A DNA stretch of 64,000 nucleotides, from contig JACOXI010000003.1 of NCBI GenBank assembly GCA_016176335.1, positions 62,001-126,000 on the forward strand. Reading direction: 5' to 3'. Position numbers and translations under genes: made by a program. Of this stretch, positions 25,601-33,181 are shown one piece after another (within the stretch, counting starts at the first letter, position 1; each line of letters begins with the position of its first letter). Below the pieces are notes generated by a model. It was not told the origin of the DNA. It saw only the letters and a program-made list of their open reading frames with translations, and did no database searches. The stretch is from Candidatus Daviesbacteria bacterium (GTDB lineage: Bacteria > Patescibacteria > Microgenomatia > Daviesbacterales > UBA10151).

Positions 25601-26155
25601 TTAGGGAGCGATTCTGTTGAGGATTTTGCCAAGTACAGATTGTTCTGTTTTTACCACTTGGCCGTTTTCAGCGGAAACAAAGGCCTTGACCTTACTCTTT
25701 AGCGGGATCAACCCCAAAAGTTTATGAACTCTTACTCCATCTATCTCATAAACAAGCACACCATCCTTTTGGGTCAGTGTCACCAGCTTATCAGTACTGG
25801 CAAGTTCACCTTTGGCTGGAACTGATGTGACATAACTCATCACTTTTGATGCCAGCATATTTTGGATGGCAGCATCAGGTAAAACTGTGACCACTTTCTC
25901 GCCTTTTGGTGTAGTGACAGTAAGATTGCCTGTTTTTGGATCTACCTTCAAAGGAAAAGCAGATATTGCCCCATCTTTATTGCTGATAAACCCGGGTTTG
26001 CCACCCTCGGTGGCAATCTTGGGATTGCCTTTGGCAGTTTGCGCACCCAAAACATTATCTTGACCATCCAAATAAACTCTGGTGACCGGGATATTGGCAG
26101 AAATCAACACTCCTGCCAAAATTACTACTACAACAAGCGGTAAAAGACGGGACAT
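25601..26155 (-). CDS. Membrane-anchored hypothetical protein with PepSY-like tail
   Basis: 184 aa from an ATG at 26155 with a weak CAGG box; other in-frame starts lie at 26167 and 26191. An N-terminal membrane anchor (residues ~4-22) is followed by an extracytoplasmic region. The C-terminal half ('DGVLVYEIDGVRVHKLLGL', 'SKVKAFVSAENGQVVKTEQ') resembles PepSY-type domains with their '..v.a.tG.v...' strand. Possibly an envelope protease-regulating or ligand-binding protein. Function unknown. Confidence 0.6.
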   Translation of the reverse strand: MSRLLPLVVVVILAGVLISANIPVTRVYLDGQDNVLGAQTAKGNPKIATEGGKPGFISNKDGAISAFPLKVDPKTGNLTVTTPKGEKVVTVLPDAAIQNMLASKVMSYVTSVPAKGELASTDKLVTLTQKDGVLVYEIDGVRVHKLLGLIPLKSKVKAFVSAENGQVVKTEQSVLGKILNRIAP

Positions 26156-26227
26156 TAACCTGATCATATGTGGAAAAATCAATATTGTCAACTGGTCGGA
26201 TTAGAGACTATATATCTAAAAGAAGTG

Positions 26228-27481
26228 TCAGGCTGCTTTAGAGCGATATACATTAGGAGATTGTTTCAAATGCTCTGCTAAAGCACTAATAATTGGATGC
26301 GCTTTTAAGTAGTCAATATTAGTAAAATTCGCTATCAGTTCCTGAATATGTCTGTCAAAGGCTCGAGAATATGCAGATGAGGCTTGCTCAAAAGGCATAC
26401 CCCTTTTAGCAAGAGCGTACATTAGATCTGTATAAGATTTTACTCTGCTTAACCTATCTGGAGCTATACCTAACTCTCTGCCAATATCCAATAAAATATA
26501 ATAGGCTCCATTATTTATAATTCTCATTCTGTGAACTACATTTTCGCTGGCCCTTAATCCATCGTGGCTAATATATCTTAGAGTATGAGCTAAATCTGGT
26601 CTTCTTCTCCAAAGGATATACATGGAGTCCTCTGAAGTTCTGCCATTCGCTTCATAGAATGGATGGATTAAGACGATAACATATTGAAAGGCTGATCCGT
26701 AGTAATAAATATTCTCTTCATCAACCTGAGGATTAACACCTTGTTGAGGAAACATTCTTTCAGCCTGAGTTGCAATCTTCTGCATAAATTCAGGAGTCCT
26801 TTGGTAGCTAGCACACTGAACCAATCCACCGTTAAGGTGAATATTTAAGGCTAGTCTTTGAGGGGAACGCATTACTCCTGCCAGCCTGTCTGTAGTACAT
26901 AACACTCCTTCAAGGGCCCTGTTGGCTTGATCAGAATATAGGAGATAATGTTCATTACCTCTCATATGAGCACGATGAATAAGTCTGACTTGAGTTAATA
27001 TGTCTACCCCATGTCTACGGTAGCGATCTAGCAGCCGATCCCTGATAGAGTCAGTACTAACTTGCCGTCTCCTGTCTGCTTCTCTCCACCTTTCTATCAG
27101 GTCAGCAGGAGCCGCAGCCCATACTAATCTGTCTCTCAAGGGAAGTGAATCTACTGGTTTGACCGGAGTGACAACTGGTACACCTTTAACTTGAGGATTT
27201 GGAGTTAGTATATCCCATTTAGGTAATCCTCCAAAGAGTTCAATAAGATTTAAGTTTAAGCCTCTGTAATTTCTTAGTGGAATGATGTTTATCTCGGGAA
27301 CGATCTTAAGGTTATTTTTATCAAACCAAATTTCCCCAAAATTCCTTTTTATTATTATTGGGATTGGGAAAGGAATGATATTCTCCTTGGGCTCGAGATT
27401 GATCTTGAGTGCATTTTGACCCAACCAAATTTCCTCAAGATTCGGTTCTATTATCAAGTTTCTAGGTGATTCTATTTCCAT
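26228..27481 (-). CDS. Fic domain protein
   Basis: 417 aa. The Fic loop is 'HPFYEANGRT' (His273, Glu277, Asn279, Arg281), a close match to HPFx(D/E)GNGR with Ala in place of the first Gly. Fic enzymes transfer AMP or other phosphate-containing groups to hydroxyl side chains. The N-terminal ~70 residues are two imperfect copies of a ~32-residue unit ('NLEEIWLGQNALKI' / 'NFGEIWFDKNNLKI'), not known to me from other Fic proteins. No obvious inhibitory (S/T)xxxE(G/N) helix was located and no adjacent antitoxin gene is visible. Possible housekeeping modifier or toxin. Confidence 0.78.
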   Translation of the reverse strand: MEIESPRNLIIEPNLEEIWLGQNALKINLEPKENIIPFPIPIIIKRNFGEIWFDKNNLKIVPEINIIPLRNYRGLNLNLIELFGGLPKWDILTPNPQVKGVPVVTPVKPVDSLPLRDRLVWAAAPADLIERWREADRRRQVSTDSIRDRLLDRYRRHGVDILTQVRLIHRAHMRGNEHYLLYSDQANRALEGVLCTTDRLAGVMRSPQRLALNIHLNGGLVQCASYQRTPEFMQKIATQAERMFPQQGVNPQVDEENIYYYGSAFQYVIVLIHPFYEANGRTSEDSMYILWRRRPDLAHTLRYISHDGLRASENVVHRMRIINNGAYYILLDIGRELGIAPDRLSRVKSYTDLMYALAKRGMPFEQASSAYSRAFDRHIQELIANFTNIDYLKAHPIISALAEHLKQSPNVYRSKAA

Positions 27482-27542
27482 GTGTCCTATAGTTTAGCAT
27501 AAAGGTGAATACTAGTCAAGTCACTTGGTAAATAATTGTTAA

Positions 27543-27794
27543 TCAAATAGCAACATTAAGTTTCAGAATTTTTATTTTCTTTTCTCTACTCCATTTTTTG
27601 ATTTCATATTCTCTTTTTAGAGCTTGACCTTTAGTTGCTAATTTTTCTTTATAAATTAACTTGCTTGGTTTGTGAGATCTGGTGTAATGTCCGCCTGTTC
27701 CATTTTTATGGTCTTCAAAGCGTTGCCTTAGGTCATTTGAATAACCAGTATACAAACTACCATCAACACATTGAAGAATATATACATACCACAT
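27543..27794 (-). CDS. GIY-YIG domain nuclease-like protein
   Basis: 83 aa, only the GIY-YIG module: 'WYVYILQCVDGSLYTGYS' with the two tyrosine motifs, catalytic Arg in 'NDLRQRFEDH', then 'HYTRSHKPSKLIY' and Glu in 'ALKREYEIKKW'. It is the YhbQ/UvrC-N-like stand-alone type, common in CPR. It sits 92 nt from a tRNA gene carrying a group I intron but on the opposite strand. A homing role is possible yet unsupported. No DNA-binding extension is present. Confidence 0.85.
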   Translation of the reverse strand: MWYVYILQCVDGSLYTGYSNDLRQRFEDHKNGTGGHYTRSHKPSKLIYKEKLATKGQALKREYEIKKWSREKKIKILKLNVAI

Positions 27795-27885
27795 AAATTT
27801 ATTCTATCAACTCTTGAACAACACCATACGCAAGCTTGTAGAATACTTAAGAATAAGATAAAATACACACTGTTCTTTTAAATAT

Positions 27886-28193
27886 CGCGGGGAAGTGTAA
27901 CGGCTGCACACAAGGCTCAATTTGGGCTCCACGATGGGTAACTATCGAGGATAACCTGGCTCATAACGGTGAAATCCAAAATGATAATACCGTGGGAAGG
28001 ATGCCCCGTACTGTCCAGTACAGGACATCCCCCGTAACGACTGACATTTCAGGTACCAGATATTCTGGATTCTAAACTGAAATTATACGCTAGGCCCCTG
28101 TACCATATGGTACAGGGTGATGGTATAGTCTAAACTTTCGGAAACGGAAGAAGCATAATCTTGAGGCAGTGGGTTCGATTCCCACCCCCGCAA
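27886..28193 (+). tRNA. Initiator-type tRNA-Met (CAU) interrupted by a group I intron
   Basis: Exons 27886-27917 and 28154-28193. Acceptor CGCGGGG/CCCCGCA has the C1 x A72 mismatch that marks bacterial initiator tRNA. Anticodon loop CT-CATAA is rebuilt after splicing; anticodon stem CAAGG/TCTTG; T arm GTGGG-TTCGATT-CCCAC; A73; no CCA. Odd for an initiator: the three G-C pairs 29-31/39-41 are reduced to A-U, G-C, G-U, and the D stem has U11-A24. Confidence 0.88.
27918..28153 (+). ncRNA. Group I intron in the initiator tRNA anticodon loop
   Basis: 236 nt between U33 and C34. The exon ends in T and the intron ends in G, as group I splicing requires. A short P1 (GGCT with GGCT, including the G-U at the splice site), a P4/P5-like region around 27951-27995, an S/P7-like GATGGTATAGTC at ~28119-28130 and a P9 hairpin CTTTCG-GAAA-CGGAAG near the end are visible. 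No ORF inside. Confidence 0.8.
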
Positions 28194-28202
28194 CACAAAA
28201 AA

Positions 28203-28553
28203 TTAGGGGAAAAACAACTTCCACCAACCTAACCAGTTGGGAAGCCTGATAGCTGCTGATTCCGAAGCTCCCAGGATTTGTTTTATTTTCTCATCCGGAA
28301 TAATCACAATGGTCTCTCCTGCTTTGCCAAGACCCAGCTTATTGCGCACTTCCTCTTCTATAAATTGGGGTGACTGAATATCCCCCAGTTTATTTTTAAG
28401 TGCTTTATTTTTGATCTCTAATTTGTAAACTGCATCTACTGCCTCGGACAAACGTTCTCCTGATTTAGTAGCCTGAATAATTTGATAAATCAGATTATAT
28501 CCTGCTACAAGGCTGATTAGAATAATTGCAACCACAACAAACTTGTTAACCAT
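28203..28553 (-). CDS. FtsB/DivIC-like septum protein
   Basis: 116 aa. N-terminal membrane helix (about 5-25), then a heptad-patterned coiled coil ('SEAVDAVYKLEIKNKALKNK') and 'SPQFIEEEVRNKLGLGKAGE', the typical end of FtsB/DivIC proteins ('...arekLglvkpgE'). It probably bridges the divisome on the outer face of the membrane. The gene is small and isolated, convergent with the intron-containing tRNA. Confidence 0.8.
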   Translation of the reverse strand: MVNKFVVVAIILISLVAGYNLIYQIIQATKSGERLSEAVDAVYKLEIKNKALKNKLGDIQSPQFIEEEVRNKLGLGKAGETIVIIPDEKIKQILGASESAAIRLPNWLGWWKLFFP

Positions 28554-28560
28554 AGTGCTT

Positions 28561-28605
28561 GATCTTTCGACAGGCTCAAGATCAATACTGAGCGAAGTCG
28601 AAGTA
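28561..28605. repeat. CTTCGAC/GCTCAG palindromic repeat upstream of the recombinase
   Basis: CTTTCGACAGGCTCAAGAT followed by ATACTGAGCGAAGTCGAAGTAT: two units of the dispersed palindromic family, placed immediately before the -35 box of the recombinase gene. Confidence 0.7.
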
Positions 28606-28634
28606 TTGACAAAGTTATCCTATAGGTTTAAAAT
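28606..28634 (+). promoter_or_regulatory. Promoter of the tyrosine recombinase gene
   Basis: TTGACA (28606-28611), 17-nt spacer, TAAAAT (28629-28634), then 9 nt to the ATG. No Shine-Dalgarno, so a leaderless mRNA is predicted. Confidence 0.75.
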
Positions 28635-28643
28635 ATCAGTCAA

Positions 28644-29510
28644 ATGATCTCTTTTTCTTTGGCCCATCAACAATTTATAGCCAATCTTAAGGGTAAATCC
28701 CGTGCTACAGCTACTATTCTAGCCTATGGCAAAGATATTGCACAACTGATAGATCACCTTAAAAAGGCAGGTAAGGATGATGCTTCAGTGGTCCAAACAG
28801 AGGATTTACAATCCTTTATGGACAAATTGTCAAAAGAAAACTATACAGCCAAATCAATCTCCAGAAAGACAAACTCTACTAAAACTTTTTTTAAATTTTT
28901 ACAGACAACAGGAGTCATAAGTGGTGATCCGGCCAATGCTTTGGCACATCCAAAATTTGAAAATAAACCCCCAAGAATCCTATCAAAATTGGAATATAGA
29001 GCAGTAAGGGATGGGGCAAGATCAGATATCAGAATGCTGGCAGTTATTGAACTGCTTTTGCAAACAGGTATCAGAATTGGAGAGCTGGCACAGCTTCGTT
29101 TGGAGGATATTAATCTGGATGAGCAATCAACCTTACATGTTCCACCGTTTGAAGGGACAAACGAAAGAACCGTGCCGCTAACCAAATCTGCTGCTGATGC
29201 TGTGAGAAAATATTTGGAAATAAGAACAAAAACCCCATCTCACTCTCTGTTTGTCACAAAAACAGGAAAACCTTTACTGATAAGAAATATCAGAACCGCA
29301 ATTGACAGATATTTCAGGATTGCCGGAATAAAAGAGGTGAAGGTGAATGATCTGCGCCACACCTGGGTGGCACATCAATTGCAATCAGGGGTACCTATGA
29401 CTTTGGTTTCCAAATTAGCCGGCCACAAAAGACTTTCCACAACCGGCAGATATCTTCAATTTATCCAAAATCATTCTGCTGAAGCTAAAGTCAAATTAGA
29501 AGAGCTGTAA
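28644..29510 (+). CDS. Tyrosine recombinase (XerC/D-like integrase)
   Basis: 288 aa. N-terminal SAM-like core-binding domain (1-105) and a catalytic domain with Arg144 ('TGIRIGELAQLRLED'), Arg238-His239 ('VNDLRHTWVAH'), His261 ('LAGHKRLSTTGRY') and the nucleophile Tyr270. The His of the HxLR motif is Asn235 here. It joins DNA through a phosphotyrosine link. It could be the chromosome-dimer resolvase or an element integrase. A tRNA gene between 28-bp direct repeats starts only 64 nt downstream, which favours some mobile role. Confidence 0.88.
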   Translation: MISFSLAHQQFIANLKGKSRATATILAYGKDIAQLIDHLKKAGKDDASVVQTEDLQSFMDKLSKENYTAKSISRKTNSTKTFFKFLQTTGVISGDPANALAHPKFENKPPRILSKLEYRAVRDGARSDIRMLAVIELLLQTGIRIGELAQLRLEDINLDEQSTLHVPPFEGTNERTVPLTKSAADAVRKYLEIRTKTPSHSLFVTKTGKPLLIRNIRTAIDRYFRIAGIKEVKVNDLRHTWVAHQLQSGVPMTLVSKLAGHKRLSTTGRYLQFIQNHSAEAKVKLEEL

Positions 29511-29514
29511 AGAT

Positions 29515-29542
29515 AAGTACCACGGGGTTTACGGGTATCACG
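29515..29542 (+). repeat. Left 28-bp direct repeat flanking tRNA-Ile
   Basis: AAGTACCACGGGGTTTAC continuing to GGGTATCACG. It matches the copy at 29655-29682 at 26 of 28 positions. It starts 5 nt after the recombinase stop codon and is followed by further 'TATCACG' units. Confidence 0.85.
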
Positions 29543-29574
29543 AGTATCACAGGTTTTGGTATAATTTCATCCAC

Positions 29575-29648
29575 AGGCCCGTAGTTCAATGGTAGAACGT
29601 TTGTCTTATACACAAATCACGAGGGTTCGATTCCTTCCGGGCCTACCA
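29575..29648 (+). tRNA. tRNA-Ile (UAU) with encoded CCA
   Basis: Acceptor AGGCCCG/CGGGCCT, D arm GTTC/GAAC, anticodon stem TTTGT/ACAAA with loop CTTATAC (anticodon TAT at 29607-29609), T arm GAGGG-TTCGATT-CCTTC, A73 and CCA. It reads AUA directly. Most bacteria read AUA with a lysidine-modified CAU tRNA instead. Confidence 0.85.
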
Positions 29649-29654
29649 ACCAAA

Positions 29655-29682
29655 AAGTACCACGGAGTTTACAGGTATCACG
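29655..29682 (+). repeat. Right 28-bp direct repeat flanking tRNA-Ile
   Basis: AAGTACCACGGAGTTTAC continuing to AGGTATCACG. Two G-to-A differences from the left copy. It lies between the tRNA and the four-helix-bundle gene. Confidence 0.85.
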
Positions 29683-29685
29683 GGG

Positions 29686-30051
29686 CTATTTAAGACTTAG
29701 TTTGTAACGATAAAGAAAATACCCTGCCACAGAACGCTTTTTATCAAACAACTCATAATCTTCATTGGTCCAATAACTTAATATCAAACAGATTTCGCTT
29801 TGACCTTCCAGTTCCATCAAAGAAGTTTCAGCAATTTCCATAAAGCGATTTTTATCTTTCCTGCTACTTTTAAGATAACCTTCTACAAAGTTTGAAATCA
29901 CCGACACCGTCGCTCTTTTCATTTGAGGAACTAAACCAAATTCCTCAGATTTTGGCAGTTTATCTGTCAGTTTATATGTCAGAGTTAATAATTCCTTAAG
30001 CTTAGACCAAAGTATTAGCTTATGATAACCTTTGCTAGTTTTATCAATCAT
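29686..30051 (-). CDS. Four-helix-bundle protein (23S intervening-sequence family)
   Basis: 121 aa. Family text: 'YHKLILWSKLKELLTLTYKL', 'LPKSEEFGLVPQMKRATVS', 'VISNFVEGYLKSSRKDKNRF', 'EGQSEICLIL'. It is a diverged paralog of the genes at 13307 and 20736. On both sides lie GTACCACGGG/TATCACGGG repeats (29655-29682 and 30055-30100, the latter inverted), the same pattern of repeat-bounded cassette as the other copies. Confidence 0.85.
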   Translation of the reverse strand: MIDKTSKGYHKLILWSKLKELLTLTYKLTDKLPKSEEFGLVPQMKRATVSVISNFVEGYLKSSRKDKNRFMEIAETSLMELEGQSEICLILSYWTNEDYELFDKKRSVAGYFLYRYKLSLK

Positions 30052-30054
30052 CTA

Positions 30055-30100
30055 CTCCTCGTGGTACCCGTGGTACTCTTACCACCCGTGATACCCTTCT
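30055..30100. repeat. Inverted GTACCACGGGTATCACG-type repeats
   Basis: The plus strand reads CTCGTGGTACCCGTGGTAC then ACCACCCGTGATACCC. These are reverse-complement relatives of the direct repeats at 29515 and 29655, so the four-helix-bundle gene is bracketed by opposed copies. Confidence 0.65.
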
Positions 30101-32441
30101 ATAGCCTTGCTCTTCGGGCAACTTCTGCTTCAACTTGGACCACATCCCTGCCAAATTTAAGTTTTGATAACTCTCTTATGGCCTGGCCAATTTGCGGGTT
30201 TAACATTGCTTTCCATTTATCCATGCTCTTCGTGGTATCCAAAGAAAACGGAGGCACTGGTTCACCGTTTACTATAGTTTTTATATAAGCATGAGGAGAT
30301 TCCACATTAACCAAATCGTTTTCCCCAAAGACAGGCGAAAACTCATGCTGCAGATAATTGGCATCTGTGACTCCTACCCTAAATCCCACCAAAGTACCAA
30401 CATTGCCAAAAACCGCGTTTTTTAAATCCTCTCCAATTTGACCTATAAATTGATTTGCCACAATCAAATTTAATCTATATTTTCTGGCTTCCGATAAAAT
30501 ATCCGCAAAGGTGTCTGTGGCGAAGTTTTGGAATTCATCAACATACAGGTAAAAATCCCGTCTTTTCTCATCCGGCATGTTTGCCCGAGACATGGCTGCA
30601 GCCAAAATCTTGGGCACCAGGATTAAACCTAAGAAGTTGGAATTCTCCTCCCCTATCCGCCCTTTGGAGAGATTCATTATTAAAATCTTGCCCTCATCCA
30701 TCACTTTTCTTAAATCGAAAGAGGATTTGCTCTGACCAATAATATTCCTCATCATTTTATTGGTAACAAATCTGCCAAACTTGGAAACCGTATAATCCAA
30801 AACTTCCGATTTGTGAAAGTCTGTTGTTTGGGCAATCTGATCTGTCCAGTATCGCCTGACCACAGGATCGGCTACATGCGGTAAAAGCTCCTTGACAAAA
30901 TCCGCATCAGTCATAATACGGACCACCTCAACAAATGTTGCCCCCTCCCGACTCATGGCTGTCAGCATGGCATTCCTGACTCCATGCTCAAACCTGGGCC
31001 CTATAATTCCTGTTTTATTTGGATCGAACAGTTTGTACATCAAACCAATAATTGATGCCACCACAAAGTGTCTTTGTTCTTCGGTATATGCCTCCAGCAT
31101 GTTTAAACCAAACGGACGCACCATATCGGATGGATCAAAATAAATCACATCTTCAGCCCGCTCCGGCGGGATTAGTTGTATCATCTCCTCCGCCGCGTCA
31201 CCGTGAGGATCTATAAAACAAAGACCTTGGCCTGCCCTGATATCCTGAAGCATTAAACTTTTTAAAAACTCGGTCTTACCTGTGCCTGTCCTGCCTATCA
31301 CATACATATGCCTTCTCCGGTCATCTTCGGCCAAATATACCGGGCGCTCCACCCCTCTGAATACTGATTTACCCAGATATAAACCTGATGAGGGGATTTT
31401 CTCCGGCGCCGGGGCCCTTTTTGAGGAAAGCCAGCTGATGTATGGAGTTTCAATGGATTTATTGGGAAAATGAAAAATTGATGATAGTTCATCAGCTGTC
31501 AGTACCGGAGTTTTTGAATATTTTGGCATATATCTGTATATAAAATCTGTCATAAAACCTTTCTCGGAATAAATCTTTGCGCCGGTTAAACCATTATATG
31601 GCCCGGAAAATTGCTCAAAAGCAGTCTTAATATTGGTTAGGTGAGCTTTAGCCGAATCTGATGAGGCAGATGATGCCACAATTCGCAAAGCCACATTAAA
31701 ACCGGGCTTGGAGATTTTATTTTCAACAGCCTCAATTTGCTTGGCATCCGGAGGGGGCTTGGGATTTTTTTCATCGCCCGGTTCTTTTTCTTTTTTAAGC
31801 CATTTTTTCCCTGAATCCTTCCACATGTTTCCGGCAGGAGAAATCATAAGTTGCACTGCTGCCCCTTCCCCAACTTGCATCTTGGCCAAAGCGGAAGTTA
31901 AAGCAGACAGCGGATCTGTTGGTAAGTCACGGTAGGTTTTAAGTGGAAAATAATCTGCATTTTTTAAGGTAAGCCTTGCATAAGCGGTTTGGGCGCTTTC
32001 CGAGAAAATATTATATTCGGGGACTTCTTTGATCTCCGCATCAGGGTATGCGCCGTGAATCTGTTTTTCAATCAAATCTTGGTGTGATTTATGAGTTGAA
32101 ACGAAAAATTTTATAGACTCATGCTGCGCCACTATCTCAAAGGAAAGTTGAGGTTGAGACTTAAGTGCGGCAAACATCCCGCCGGATTTTCTAAGGGAGG
32201 CAAAAGTGGCAAACAGTTGTTCAGCAGCATCAATTTTGATCTCATTGTTTCTGGGAACCTTAATTTGTAAAACCACATATTGCAATGAGGTTTTTTCCCT
32301 GTCTTTATATTTAATCCAGCCAACAAAAAACTTTTTTAAAAAAAGAAAAATGCCAACAATCAATAAAAGTACTGCCAAAACCAAGACTACGGCAAAAAGT
32401 AAACTTGTAAAATCAGGACCTGTGCTTTGCGTTACTTCCAT
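30099..32441 (-). CDS. Type IV secretion/conjugation ATPase (VirD4/TraG/HerA-like)
   Basis: 780 aa. One N-terminal membrane helix (~14-36), a ~330-residue periplasm/cytosol-proximal domain, then the motor: Walker A 'VIGRTGTGKTEF' (383-390), 'FIDPHGDAAEE', 'VIYFDPSD', Walker B 'FYLYVDEFQNFAT', 'VANQFIGQI'. This is the DUF87/TraG-type coupling ATPase widespread in CPR genomes next to type IV pilus/secretion genes. It probably energises DNA or protein transfer through the envelope. The pilin-like and VirB6-like genes of the window lie 24-30 kb away. Confidence 0.88.
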   Translation of the reverse strand: MEVTQSTGPDFTSLLFAVVLVLAVLLLIVGIFLFLKKFFVGWIKYKDREKTSLQYVVLQIKVPRNNEIKIDAAEQLFATFASLRKSGGMFAALKSQPQLSFEIVAQHESIKFFVSTHKSHQDLIEKQIHGAYPDAEIKEVPEYNIFSESAQTAYARLTLKNADYFPLKTYRDLPTDPLSALTSALAKMQVGEGAAVQLMISPAGNMWKDSGKKWLKKEKEPGDEKNPKPPPDAKQIEAVENKISKPGFNVALRIVASSASSDSAKAHLTNIKTAFEQFSGPYNGLTGAKIYSEKGFMTDFIYRYMPKYSKTPVLTADELSSIFHFPNKSIETPYISWLSSKRAPAPEKIPSSGLYLGKSVFRGVERPVYLAEDDRRRHMYVIGRTGTGKTEFLKSLMLQDIRAGQGLCFIDPHGDAAEEMIQLIPPERAEDVIYFDPSDMVRPFGLNMLEAYTEEQRHFVVASIIGLMYKLFDPNKTGIIGPRFEHGVRNAMLTAMSREGATFVEVVRIMTDADFVKELLPHVADPVVRRYWTDQIAQTTDFHKSEVLDYTVSKFGRFVTNKMMRNIIGQSKSSFDLRKVMDEGKILIMNLSKGRIGEENSNFLGLILVPKILAAAMSRANMPDEKRRDFYLYVDEFQNFATDTFADILSEARKYRLNLIVANQFIGQIGEDLKNAVFGNVGTLVGFRVGVTDANYLQHEFSPVFGENDLVNVESPHAYIKTIVNGEPVPPFSLDTTKSMDKWKAMLNPQIGQAIRELSKLKFGRDVVQVEAEVARRARL

Positions 32442-32450
32442 GTTTTAAAT

Positions 32451-32846
32451 TTATATGTCTATTGGCTTATATGCTTTTTGAGCAGTCCTTTTTTGTGCTG
32501 CTCTTCTTTTTATTAAATTCACCCATCCAAAGGCTCTCCCAATCCTTGCCCAAATACTTTCACCAGTAAAAAGGCTCCTGGCAATTTTAACATTATGTGC
32601 AACATCTGCAGGATTAATTATCGGCTCCTGGCTTCCCACCCGCTCCGCCTGAACTGTTGCTAAATCGGCACTGGGAGGAACCGGTGTTACTGCAGTTACC
32701 GGTCTTACCTGCCCAAGAGGACGGTTTGGGTCGTGCTCTCTTAAGAGTCGTTCAACTTTCGCGACAACAGCAGCTTCTGCAGTTTCAGGGGTTGTTATAC
32801 CTATATCAGTGGGTCTTGGTTTTTCTACAGATGTGGCAGTAGTCAT
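32451..32846 (-). CDS. Hypothetical protein upstream of the secretion ATPase
   Basis: 131 aa from the ATG at 32846. A longer ORF from 32906 would overlap the upstream gene. The first half is Pro/Val/Thr-rich and probably disordered ('RPVTAVTPVPPSADLATV'). The second half has a helical segment 'DVAHNVKIARSLF' and a basic tail ('NLIKRRAAQKRTAQKAY'). It ends 9 nt before the ATPase start, so the two are likely co-transcribed. Function unknown. Confidence 0.55.
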   Translation of the reverse strand: MTTATSVEKPRPTDIGITTPETAEAAVVAKVERLLREHDPNRPLGQVRPVTAVTPVPPSADLATVQAERVGSQEPIINPADVAHNVKIARSLFTGESIWARIGRAFGWVNLIKRRAAQKRTAQKAYKPIDI

Positions 32847-32896
32847 ATCTTCAATTATCTCACATCCAGTTGATCGCGCCAATTGAGAAAATATTA

Positions 32897-33181
32897 TTAC
32901 GGCCAAATAACCTTACCAATAATGTCTTTCTTATTTATCCATCCAAAATTTCTACTATCAGTACTCTCTTTCTCGTTATCCCCTTGGACAAACGCACCAC
33001 GATCGGAGGACATTTGTCTCACTCTTTTAATCATTTCTTTCACATTAATTTTTATGGCCACAATATCTCCTACCTTAAGTTTGTAAAACCAGCACCAAAC
33101 TAAAACATCTTGTCCTGGTTTTAAAGTTGGAAGCATGCTATTGCCATAAACTGTAAATCTTTGTAAGGGGAACCAATTCAC
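32897..33181 (-). CDS. sodX: Nickel superoxide dismutase maturation protease (S26 family)
   Basis: 94 aa, a minimal signal-peptidase fold without a membrane anchor: 'YGNSMLPTLKPGQDV' with Ser15, 'IKRV' with Lys52, and the closing box 'VQGDNEKESTDSRNFG'. Stand-alone S26 proteins of this kind next to sodN remove the SodN leader so that His becomes the N-terminal nickel ligand. It overlaps sodN by 4 nt, which supports this assignment strongly. Confidence 0.88.
   Translation of the reverse strand: MNWFPLQRFTVYGNSMLPTLKPGQDVLVWCWFYKLKVGDIVAIKINVKEMIKRVRQMSSDRGAFVQGDNEKESTDSRNFGWINKKDIIGKVIWP

Noticed and set aside
27543..27794. GIY-YIG protein as homing endonuclease of the nearby tRNA intron
   Set aside because: It lies outside the intron, on the other strand, and has only the minimal UvrC-N-like domain without a DNA-recognition extension.
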